Part shown: one piece after another, positions 1-5,913 of the stretch | Numbering within the stretch: the stretch's first letter is position 1 | How the letters are laid out: the number at the start of each line of letters is the position of its first letter | From: JBBSUX01 sp038234045 | GTDB lineage: Bacteria > Pseudomonadota > Gammaproteobacteria > Burkholderiales > Burkholderiaceae_C | Assembly (NCBI GenBank): GCA_038234045.1 | Contig: JBBSUX010000149.1 | Location: forward strand, 1-8,878 | Reading direction: 5' to 3' | Length of the DNA: 8,878 nt | Notes under the pieces: model-generated | Seen by the model: the letters and a program-made list of their open reading frames with translations, nothing else | Databases searched by the model: none | Told to the model about the DNA's origin: nothing | Position numbers and translations under genes: made by a program

Positions 1-174
1 ACATTCAAATCATGAGCCAGGTGCGCGTCCTTCGGCCCGAGCGCGCGTCATGGATACCGCTGGGCGCATGACCGATCGCCCCGAATGCTCCGGCGGCACG
101 GTTCTCGTCCTACGAGCGGGCATAGCGCTAGCCGACATGCGCGACCCTGGCCTTCGTCGAGGGTGATTCATCGC

Positions 175-192
175 AACCAGCTTGCGCTGGTT
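175..192 (+). promoter_or_regulatory. Leader hairpin upstream of the 59-aa small gene
   Basis: A perfect 7-bp stem (AACCAGC / GCTGGTT) closes a TTGC tetraloop and ends 35 bases before the ATG at 228. No T-run follows, so it is not a classical terminator. It could be a 5' untranslated hairpin affecting mRNA stability or translation of the small gene, or the end of an upstream transcript. No convincing -35/-10 pair was found near it. The structure is seen directly; the role is a guess. Confidence 0.35.
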
Positions 193-227
193 CCTGCAGG
201 GCCAACCTGGGACAACGGAGACTTCAC

Positions 228-407
228 ATGAACAGAAATGTAGAAATCGAAGGCGACGAGGCTGCGCGCCTGGATCGCGAACGTACCGGCGATTCGGTGA
301 ACGCACGCACGGATAAGCTGAAGAAAGAGCTGGTCCGTCAGACTGACGAGTTAAAGCGCAAATACGAGGATTCCGACAAGCCAGAGGCTGATGGCAGAGC
401 GCAATAA
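228..407 (+). CDS. Small, highly charged hypothetical protein (59 aa)
   Basis: The open frame runs from ATG 228 to TAA 405-407. A GGAG Shine-Dalgarno core at 217-220 sits 7 bases before the ATG, and this supports real translation. The 59-residue product is very hydrophilic: lysine, arginine, aspartate and glutamate make up roughly half of it. There is no signal peptide, membrane segment or cysteine. Residues about 28-47 have a heptad-like pattern (LKKEL, TDELKRKY) expected of a single amphipathic helix or short coiled coil. I do not recognise the family. Small charged helical proteins of this type are often stress-related or nucleic-acid/protein-binding, but nothing here proves that. Against it: it is short, and no promoter is visible. 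It stands alone; the next gene is on the other strand. Confidence 0.6.
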   Translation: MNRNVEIEGDEAARLDRERTGDSVNARTDKLKKELVRQTDELKRKYEDSDKPEADGRAQ

Positions 408-451
408 GCAACTGCGTAGCGGCGGCATCGAAGTGAGGAAGGCGTCTAACT

Positions 452-476
452 AGACGGTACCCGGTACCGCCCGTCT
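452..476. repeat. Inverted repeat with tandem GGTACC, possible weak terminator
   Basis: Two GGTACC palindromes one base apart (456-461 and 463-468) lie inside an outer AGAC / GTCT match, so the segment can fold as a GGTAC/GTACC stem with an extended, bulged base. It lies 45 bases after the stop of the small gene. Only a short TTTT occurs downstream, about 11 bases away, so terminator function is weak at best. The rest of 408-614 shows no gene. Confidence 0.25.
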
Positions 477-614
477 CTGAGAATAGTTTTCCATGCGCGT
501 CTGAGCGCTCGGGTATTGCACTCGCTCTGCCAAGGACTGCATGGCACCGAACCGAATAGCGGCTTCGTGGATTCCGCCGCGCCCAATCATGCTCGTAAAG
601 ATCGCACCCACAAC

Positions 615-2249
615 TTACGACCCTAGTACGACGCCCTCATAGCCCGCCAGCCGTTCGCCCGGCCCGATGCGGCCCTTCCGCCCGGCGACGGTTGAGAGCC
701 ACAGCCGCCGGGTGCCCGTCAACCAGGCTGCGGGCACCGACACGGGTGCGGCGCCGAAGTTAAGCAGGACTAGCGCTCGCTCATCATTAGCTGAACCTGC
801 ATCGATTTGGGCATCGATTCGCGCATAGGCAAGAAGGTCGCCTTCAACCCCCACCGGCTCCCAACGACCACGGTTCAAGCAGCCGTGCTGTCTCCGCAAC
901 GCAATCAGCGCGCGGTAAAAAACGAGGATGGATGCGTCGTCGTGCTCTTGCGTGGCGACATTGCTTTGCGCGGCATCGGCGCCAAGCGGCAACCAGGGCG
1001 TGCCGGTGGTAAAGCCCGCATGCGGCGCGGCGCGCCACAGCATGGGCGTTCGCTGCGGGTCGCGCCCAAGGCCTTTGCCAGGCTGGTTTTTTTCGAACGG
1101 GTCCTGCACCTGGTCGGGCGCGATCGGCACATCGGTCATGCCGAGTTCGTCACCGTAATAAAGCGTGGGCGTACCGCGCAGGGTAAGCAAGAGCATGGCC
1201 GCCAGCCGGGCGGAATCAGCGCCGACGCGGCTCGCGATGCGCGCCTTGTCGTGGTTGCCAAGCACCCAGTTCGGCGCGCCGCCAGGGGGCAATATCGCTT
1301 CATATCGGCGCACCAAGTCATCGATCGCTTGCGCCTTCCATGGCACGCCGATCAGGTGAAAGTTGAACGGCAGCTGCGCGCCCTGAAGCACGCCGTCTTT
1401 TTCGGGGCCGTAGTAGGCAGCCAGGCGGTCGATCGGCAGATAAATCTCGCCGATCAGCAGGCGTTGGGTTTCTGGGCTGTCGAATTCCTGCAGCACGTTG
1501 CGCATCTCGACCACAATCTGCTGTATCTCGGGTTGGTCGATCGTGTACGTGGGAAGCAGGCGATGCGCCGGATCGCCGCCGGGTTGGTAGTCGGGGTTCG
1601 GTGGATTGTTGCGGTACAGCGCGTCCTTGATCAGGTGGTAGATCACGTCGACCCGAAAGCCGTCAACGCCCCGGCGCAACCAGAACCGAAGCACCTCGTA
1701 CATCGCAGCGCGCACCTCGGCATTGCGCCAATTCAGATCGGGCTGCTGCGCGAGGAACGAATGCAGGTAGTACTGGCCGGTTTCCGTGTCGAACGTCCAA
1801 GCGGATCCGCCGAAATTGCTGAGCCAGTTGTTCGGTGGCCCGCCATCCTCGCCTGGGTCGCGCCACAGGTACCAGTCGCGCTTCGGGTTGCTTCGGCTTG
1901 ATCGCGATTCCAGAAACCAAGCGTGCTGGTCGGAGGTGTGATTGGGGACGTAATCCAGGATCAGCCGCAGCCCGCGCGCACGCGTGGCGGCCACCATCGC
2001 ATCGAAATCGGCGAGCGTTCCGAAGAGCGGATCGATGTCGCAGTAGTTGGAGATGTCGTAGCCGAAATCGGCCATCGGCGAAGGGTAGATCGGCGAGATC
2101 CACAGCGCATCGACGCCAAGCGCGACGAGGTAATCAAGCCGCCCCTGGATGCCATTCAGGTCGCCGATGCCGTCGCCATCGGTGTCCTGGAACGAGCGGG
2201 GATAAATTTGGTAAATGGTGCCGTAGCGCCACCATGCGTCTGCCGACAT
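615..2249 (-). CDS. GH13 alpha-glucosidase (alpha-amylase family), cytoplasmic
   Basis: A 544-residue glycoside hydrolase family 13 protein of the alpha-glucosidase / oligo-1,6-glucosidase type; it hydrolyses the terminal alpha-glucosidic bond of short oligosaccharides or disaccharides. Motifs in order: YQIYPRSF (13-20); calcium-site loop DTDGDGIGD (22-30); region I DYVPNH (99-104); region II GFRVDV with nucleophile Asp201; region III GEIY with acid/base Glu268; region IV GNHD with Asp334; YYGDELG (364-370). A beta-sandwich C-terminal domain follows from about residue 470. Length and order match intact family members. The start at 2249 (MSADAWWRYG) puts the family's usual N-terminus first and has AAGGAAA (2255-2261) about 6 bases upstream. 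An extension to 2387 is open but uncharacteristic. No signal peptide is present, so it is cytosolic. Val202 after the nucleophile is the residue linked in this family to alpha-1,6 preference (inference). No sugar transporter or regulator lies beside it. Confidence 0.93.
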   Translation of the reverse strand: MSADAWWRYGTIYQIYPRSFQDTDGDGIGDLNGIQGRLDYLVALGVDALWISPIYPSPMADFGYDISNYCDIDPLFGTLADFDAMVAATRARGLRLILDYVPNHTSDQHAWFLESRSSRSNPKRDWYLWRDPGEDGGPPNNWLSNFGGSAWTFDTETGQYYLHSFLAQQPDLNWRNAEVRAAMYEVLRFWLRRGVDGFRVDVIYHLIKDALYRNNPPNPDYQPGGDPAHRLLPTYTIDQPEIQQIVVEMRNVLQEFDSPETQRLLIGEIYLPIDRLAAYYGPEKDGVLQGAQLPFNFHLIGVPWKAQAIDDLVRRYEAILPPGGAPNWVLGNHDKARIASRVGADSARLAAMLLLTLRGTPTLYYGDELGMTDVPIAPDQVQDPFEKNQPGKGLGRDPQRTPMLWRAAPHAGFTTGTPWLPLGADAAQSNVATQEHDDASILVFYRALIALRRQHGCLNRGRWEPVGVEGDLLAYARIDAQIDAGSANDERALVLLNFGAAPVSVPAAWLTGTRRLWLSTVAGRKGRIGPGERLAGYEGVVLGS

Positions 2250-2254
2250 CGGCG

Positions 2255-2261
2255 TTTCCTT
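2255..2261 (-). promoter_or_regulatory. Ribosome binding site fixing the glucosidase start
   Basis: On the minus strand AAGGAAA lies about 6 bases before the ATG at 2249. It is the only strong Shine-Dalgarno match near the candidate starts, so it favours the 544-residue form over the 590-residue one. Confidence 0.6.
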
Positions 2262-2437
2262 CGGGTTGGTTTTTTGTGTGCTTCGAATCGCGTGTTGGAA
2301 TTGTGGCGCCCCGTGCAGCGAAGCAGCCAGCCAATCGATCGATCCGGCAAAATTCAGGCCGAAGGGCGAATGCTTTACGCCATCCAAGTCCGAGCCATCG
2401 AAGCTCTTTTCTATTCCCCAACCCGAAAGAACTCACC

Positions 2438-2728
2438 ATGCCAAAAGCCTACTGGATCAGTGCGTACCGTGCCATCAAAGACGCGGACAAACTCGCTGCT
2501 TACGCAAAGCTGGCCGGCCCGGCCATCACCGGTGGAGGCGGTCGCTTTCTGGCGCGAGGGATGCCGGCCGAGGCGTACGAGCACGGGCTTTTGCAGCGGA
2601 CCGTATTGATCGAATTCGACAGCATCGAGCAGGCGAAATCCGTCCATGACAGCCCGGATTACCAGGCAGCGCTGGCCGCCCTGGGGGATGGCGCTGAACG
2701 GGATCTGCGGATCGTCGAAGGCGTTTGA
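2438..2728 (+). CDS. DUF1330 domain protein (96 aa)
   Basis: The 96-residue product matches the DUF1330 family in length and pattern: an N-terminal YWISAY strand (5-10), a DADKLAAYAKLAGPAI helix, the GGGGRFLARG turn and strand (32-41), VLIEFDS (56-62) and the conserved SPDYQAAL segment (72-79). The family adopts a small dimeric alpha/beta (ferredoxin-like) fold. Its biochemical role is unknown. There is no signal peptide or membrane segment, so it is likely cytoplasmic. The ATG at 2438 has only a weak purine stretch (GAAAGA) upstream. The gene is divergent from the glucosidase across a 188-base gap in which I found no convincing promoter. A decayed formamidase fragment lies just downstream on the other strand. 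Family assignment is strong; function is open. Confidence 0.9.
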   Translation: MPKAYWISAYRAIKDADKLAAYAKLAGPAITGGGGRFLARGMPAEAYEHGLLQRTVLIEFDSIEQAKSVHDSPDYQAALAALGDGAERDLRIVEGV

Positions 2729-2778
2729 ACAACGCCGGATGAGGAGTAAGAAAGACGCGAACGGTCAACATCGACCAC

Positions 2779-2870
2779 GCCGAACTTCTTCAGGTATCGA
2801 TGGCGTTCAGCAGGCCTTGCGGTAGGCCACGTTCGCGTCGAGGTACTGCTTGCCGACCTCGTCAACCGCA
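2779..2870 (-). pseudogene. fmdA: Decayed formamidase (FmdA-like) fragment, two frameshifts
   Basis: Read on the minus strand, the segment encodes VDEVGKQYLDANVAYRKA, then in a second frame LNAID, then in a third YLKKFG. Joined, these match the conserved FmdA stretch that I recall as GKQ-YLDA-VAYR-ACLNAI-YLKKFG, near the C-terminal part of formamidase (formamide to formate and ammonia). Each break is explained by loss of one base, near 2809-2812 and near 2796-2797. An ATG at 2888-2890 opens the first frame, but its first residues (NSSPL) do not look like FmdA. The flanking parts of the roughly 400-residue enzyme are absent, so this is a short internal scrap and cannot be functional. The identification rests on remembered family sequence and should be confirmed by translated search. 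Confidence 0.7.
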
Positions 2871-2905
2871 TCGAGGGGTGAAGAATTCATCAAGAAATAT
2901 ACCTC

Positions 2906-2978
2906 TAGCGCATGCAGATTAAGCGCCATCAGCTATATCCATAATAGCGCTTTATCTTCCCCTTTAGCGTAAGCGCCA
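2906..2978. repeat. Clustered TAGCGC / TAAGCGC words in an AT-rich patch
   Basis: TAGCGC occurs at 2906-2911 and 2945-2950. The 9-mer TAAGCGCCA occurs at 2920-2928 and again at 2970-2978, exactly 50 bases apart, and a TTAGCG abuts the second copy. The patch is clearly more AT-rich than its surroundings. Repeated words around a CATAAT box could be a regulator-binding cluster, or simply remnant DNA. Function unknown. Confidence 0.4.
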
Positions 2979-3045
2979 GATCGTTCCACCGTTCGCCTTG
3001 AAGGACCGACGGGCCACCGTTACGGTTACCCCATGCCAGGTAAGC

Positions 3046-3141
3046 TCAGACGGTAGTGCTCGGAAAGGTCACTTCCATGTGCTGGCAGATGGCGCCCGGT
3101 GTGGTGAACCAGACGTCCCCGTTGTCGCGTATCAAACTTGG
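3046..3141 (-). pseudogene. Possible C-terminal scrap of a polysaccharide deacetylase-like gene
   Basis: A minus-strand frame reads RDNGDVWFTTPGAICQHMEV and then reaches a stop at 3046-3048. DVWFTTPG-I--H-E resembles the final strand and helix of polysaccharide deacetylase / PuuE-like allantoinase proteins, where a VWF-T motif sits close to the C-terminus. The expected following tail is not seen and the upstream part of the gene is missing; the recQ coding region overlaps this side on the other strand. The match is short and made from memory, so it is tentative. The same orientation as the formamidase scrap suggests loss of a former minus-strand gene group. Confidence 0.35.
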
Positions 3142-3212
3142 CCAATTGCCGTGCCGGCTCAGTCACAGCTTGCGGCGACAATGGTTCGTTCGCCTCATTT
3201 CGTCGCCACCCC

Positions 3213-5207
3213 GTGTCCGTTTCGCTCTCAAGCAGCCCCCAACTGTCCCCGGATCCTCATCTCATCCTGCATGAGGTTTTTGGCTACGACCGGTTCCGCG
3301 GCCCGCAGCAGGACATCGTCGAGCATGTGATCGCGGGCGGTGATGCCTTGGTGCTGATGCCGACGGGCGGTGGCAAGTCGCTCTGCTACCAGATTCCCGC
3401 GATCGCCCGGCAGCGGGCCGGGCTGGGCATCACCGTGGTGGTCTCGCCCCTGATCGCGCTGATGCAGGACCAGGTGGGCGCACTGCACGAAGCGGGCGTG
3501 AGCGCTGCGTTTCTCAATTCGACGCTCGACTGGCAGGAAGCGCAGGATGTGGAGCGGCGTCTCTCCCGTGGCGAGACCACTCTGCTTTACGCCGCCCCTG
3601 AGCGCCTGACCACGCCGCGCTTTCTCGAGCTGCTCGATGGGCTGCGGGACCGCGGCCAGCTGGCGCTTTTCGCGATTGACGAGGCGCATTGCGTGAGCCA
3701 GTGGGGCCATGACTTCCGGCCGGAATATCGGGCGCTGTCACTGCTGCACCAACGCTATGCCGGCGTGCCGCGTATCGCTCTCACCGCCACCGCCGATGCG
3801 CTGACCCGCGCCGACATTGTCGAGCAGCTTCAGCTGGAGGATTCGCGGCAATTTGTCAGTAGCTTTGACCGGCCGAACATCCGCTACACCATCGTCGAGA
3901 AGAAGGAAGTCACTGCCCAGTTGCTGCGCTTCATCCAGCGCGAGCACGAAGGCGAGGCGGGCGTGGTCTATTGCCAATCGCGCAAGCGCGTCGAAGAGCT
4001 GGCCGCAACGCTGGTGGCGAGCGGCATCGACGCCCTCCCCTATCACGCAGGCCTCGACGCCAAGTTGCGCCAGCACCACCAGAATCGCTTTCTGCGCGAA
4101 GACGGCATCGTGATGGTGGCAACCATCGCTTTCGGCATGGGCATCGACAAGCCCGACGTGAGATTTGTGGCGCATGTGGACATGCCGAAAAATATCGAGG
4201 GCTACTACCAGGAAACTGGTCGTGCCGGGCGCGACGGCTTACCGGCGGATGCCTGGATGGCGTACGGGCTGCAGGACGTGGTGAACCAGCGCCGAATGAT
4301 CGACGAGAGCCCCGCTGGCGAGCAGTTCAAGCAGGCGCTGGTGGGCAAGCTCGAAGCGCTCTTGGCGATGGCGGAGGCGACCGACTGCAGACGCGTCCGC
4401 CTGTTGGGCTATTTTGGGGAAACCTATGGTGCGCGGCCGGCACTCGCTGCCGAAGACGCCACGCACGACACAGCGAGCGACAGCGCCGTTGATGCAGGCG
4501 ACGAACCAATTTTCAGCCCGAAGCTGATGTGCGGCAATTGCGACAACTGCATCGATCCGCCCGAACTCTGGGACGGCACCGACGCGGCGCAGAAGCTGCT
4601 TTCGACCATCTACTGGATCCGGAAAAACGGCGGCACGGGTTTCGGCGCCGGGCACCTGATGGATATCGTGCGCGGCAAGCCCACTGACAAGGTTGCGCAA
4701 CATGGCCACGCCAGGCTTTCCACCTTCGGTCTGGCGCAAGACCTGAGCGAGCAGCAACTGCGCAGCGTGCTGCGGCAGCTGATCGCGACGGGAGCCCTGC
4801 ATGTGGATGCTGAGGCGTTCAATACGCTGGAGCTCACGGCGGGTTCTCGCGCCGTCCTGCGCGGAGAAGCGCCGGTGCGGCTGCGCGCCTCAACCGCTGC
4901 GGCAAAAGGCAAACCCGCCTCCCGCAGCGGATCAACCCGCCGCAGTGGCACCCGAGCCAAACCAGCCGCCGCAGCCCATCTGGATGCGACCGCCCAGGCC
5001 CGCTTCGACGCTCTCAAGGCGTGGCGGGCCGAGGTTGCCCGCGAGCACAACCTGCCAGCCTACGTGATCTTTCACGATGCAACCCTTGCGGCAATAGCCG
5101 AACGCGCGCCCCGCTCAGGAGGCGACCTGCAGGGCATCAGCGGAATGGGTGCGCGAAAAATGGAAGCCTACGGTGAAGAAGTTTTAAGGGTGTGCCGCGC
5201 CGCGTAA
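3213..5207 (+). CDS. recQ: ATP-dependent DNA helicase RecQ
   Basis: A 664-residue RecQ helicase unwinds DNA 3' to 5' in recombinational repair and restart of stalled forks. From the GTG start: FGYDRFRGPQQ (23-33, motif 0); Walker A PTGGGKS (50-56, Lys55); DEAHC (156-160, Walker B); aromatic-rich loop SQWGHDFRPEY (162-172); TATA (191-194, motif III); FDRPNIRY (218-225); motif V region ATIAFGMGIDKPD (303-315); motif VI QETGRAGRDG (333-342). The zinc site uses Cys392, Cys440, Cys443 and Cys446, then winged-helix (about 455-555) and HRDC (about 590-660) domains. A basic, alanine-rich linker at about 560-588 joins them. The Cys392-Cys440 spacing is about 30 residues longer than in E. coli RecQ. 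No ATG precedes Walker A: GTG 3213 gives the usual N-terminus, while TTG 3138 is also open. Neither has a clear Shine-Dalgarno site. It appears monocistronic. Confidence 0.95.
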   Translation: MSVSLSSSPQLSPDPHLILHEVFGYDRFRGPQQDIVEHVIAGGDALVLMPTGGGKSLCYQIPAIARQRAGLGITVVVSPLIALMQDQVGALHEAGVSAAFLNSTLDWQEAQDVERRLSRGETTLLYAAPERLTTPRFLELLDGLRDRGQLALFAIDEAHCVSQWGHDFRPEYRALSLLHQRYAGVPRIALTATADALTRADIVEQLQLEDSRQFVSSFDRPNIRYTIVEKKEVTAQLLRFIQREHEGEAGVVYCQSRKRVEELAATLVASGIDALPYHAGLDAKLRQHHQNRFLREDGIVMVATIAFGMGIDKPDVRFVAHVDMPKNIEGYYQETGRAGRDGLPADAWMAYGLQDVVNQRRMIDESPAGEQFKQALVGKLEALLAMAEATDCRRVRLLGYFGETYGARPALAAEDATHDTASDSAVDAGDEPIFSPKLMCGNCDNCIDPPELWDGTDAAQKLLSTIYWIRKNGGTGFGAGHLMDIVRGKPTDKVAQHGHARLSTFGLAQDLSEQQLRSVLRQLIATGALHVDAEAFNTLELTAGSRAVLRGEAPVRLRASTAAAKGKPASRSGSTRRSGTRAKPAAAAHLDATAQARFDALKAWRAEVAREHNLPAYVIFHDATLAAIAERAPRSGGDLQGISGMGARKMEAYGEEVLRVCRAA

Positions 5208-5355
5208 GGGCAGCCGATGCCGCAGGGTGTGCAGCACAACGACCGCTAAAATGCGAGACCAGCGCTGTGATCGGCCGGCCGGGCGTTTTTTGGCTCGCCC
5301 AGCCTGAGCCGCCACCCTCCACCGGACAGCACCCCGCCCTCTCGAAGGAACCGCC

Positions 5356-5547
5356 ATGTCGCTCCCCGTTCACGCTTCCACCAATACACCCGCGCCGGAC
5401 AATACGCACGACACCCGCGCCCACATCGCGGAAGAGCAGTCACATGATCCGGTCGAGCAGATCGTGCCGCTGATCCCGCTGGTCATTCCAGTAGTCGGCG
5501 CGATCATGATCTTTCTGCTCGCGTTCATCGCAGTGACAATGGCCTGA
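5356..5547 (+). CDS. Small single-span membrane protein (63 aa)
   Basis: A 63-residue frame starts at ATG 5356 with AAGGA 6 bases upstream, a good ribosome binding site. Residues 1-35 are hydrophilic, with an acidic/histidine stretch (AEEQSHD, 25-31). Residues about 36-62 form one continuous hydrophobic segment (start IVPLIPLVIPVVG, then AIMIFLLAFIAV), long enough for a membrane span, with prolines at 38, 41 and 45. The N-terminal part has few positive charges, so orientation is uncertain. It lies 148 bases after recQ and is followed by a strong terminator, so it is likely a short monocistronic transcript. A TAAAAT at 5247-5252 could be a -10 box, but no matching -35 is visible. I do not recognise the family; small proteins like this often act as subunits or modulators of larger membrane complexes (inference). 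Confidence 0.75.
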   Translation: MSLPVHASTNTPAPDNTHDTRAHIAEEQSHDPVEQIVPLIPLVIPVVGAIMIFLLAFIAVTMA

Positions 5548-5603
5548 ATTCGGCGTGTGGGCCATTAGCCCCGGCAACCCCTTCTGTTTTCGTGCTCATT
5601 GAG

Positions 5604-5638
5604 ACCCGCTCGGGAAACCGACGCGGGTTTTTTGTTTT
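5604..5638 (+). terminator. Rho-independent terminator after the small membrane protein
   Basis: ACCCGCTCGG pairs with CCGA-GCGGGT (one bulged C) around a GAAA tetraloop, followed directly by TTTTTTGTTTT. This is a textbook intrinsic terminator, 56 bases after the stop codon of the 63-residue gene. It also insulates pckG from upstream transcription. Confidence 0.9.
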
Positions 5639-5900
5639 CCAGCTGCAGATTCACACCCATTTGATCGGCGCATAACCTGATGCATTTATTGCATGAAACT
5701 ACGGTGTAACCCCGTGAGCTAACGCGGGCGGATTCATAGAATCAGTCTGCAGATCAAAGTATTGGCCTATCCGCCGCGCAGCCAACTGCTGGATTCAGCG
5801 CTGTGGTCTTGAGCCATTGATCGAGAGATGTTGCCGGCGAAGGCGTTCATTGAGCTGAACAACGCCTGAGCCACCACGATCCGCACCAGTTTCAAACTCC

Positions 5901-5905
5901 AGGAG
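5901..5905 (+). promoter_or_regulatory. Ribosome binding site of pckG
   Basis: AGGAG is placed 8 bases before ATG 5914. It fixes the start of the PEP carboxykinase at its usual N-terminus. Confidence 0.8.
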
Positions 5906-5913
5906 TCCTCCCC

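Larger units (their letters stand above)
2729..3212. other. 484-base gap holding gene remnants and an AT-rich repeat patch
   Basis: No intact gene is present. The interval contains a formamidase-like scrap (2779-2870, minus), an AT-rich stretch with repeated TAGCGC/TAAGCGC words (2906-2978), and a scrap resembling the end of a polysaccharide deacetylase-like protein (3046-3141, minus). The two coding scraps are on the same strand and opposite to recQ. This looks like a deletion-prone spot where one or more minus-strand genes were lost. Promoter signals for recQ are expected here but none is convincing; CATAAT at 2940-2945 resembles a -10 box but lacks a matching -35. Confidence 0.6.
5548..5913 (+). 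promoter_or_regulatory. Gap with terminator, then pckG leader with small dyads
   Basis: The first third carries the terminator at 5604-5638. The remaining roughly 275 bases precede pckG and hold no gene. Visible structure: an ATGCA-TTTAT-TGCAT dyad (5680-5694), a GATTC-ATA-GAATC dyad (5731-5743) that contains a TAGAAT close to a -10 consensus (5737-5742), and two copies of CTGCAGAT (5643-5650 and 5747-5754) flanking both dyads. No good -35 box matches that -10. pckG is normally controlled by carbon source, so these dyads are candidate operators, but no known regulator motif was recognised. Confidence 0.35.

Noticed and set aside
12..71. A short plus-strand frame at the left edge (start MSQVRVLRPERA)
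   Set aside because: Only 19 residues with no ribosome site. It could be the tail of a gene entering from the left, but nothing supports that.
10..411. A 133-codon minus-strand frame over the small gene region
   Set aside because: Arginine/proline-rich translation with no motif; the plus-strand 59-codon gene with a good ribosome site explains the interval better.
807..1901. A 364-codon plus-strand open frame opposite the glucosidase gene
   Set aside because: It mirrors the coding strand of a clear GH13 enzyme. Its product is arginine/valine/alanine-rich with no recognisable domain, as expected for an antisense frame in GC-rich DNA.
2250..2387. A 46-residue N-terminal extension of the glucosidase
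   Set aside because: It lacks family similarity and a signal peptide, and the good ribosome binding site lies at the internal start at 2249.
1835..2728. A long N-terminal extension of the DUF1330 frame back into the glucosidase gene
   Set aside because: The extension is antisense to the glucosidase and reads as low-information arginine/serine sequence. The DUF1330 domain begins exactly at the ATG at 2438.
5271..5300. GGCCGGCC palindrome and GGGCG-TTTTTT-CGCCC, considered as a recQ terminator
   Set aside because: The T-run lies inside the loop and does not follow a stem, so it does not form a proper intrinsic terminator on the plus strand.
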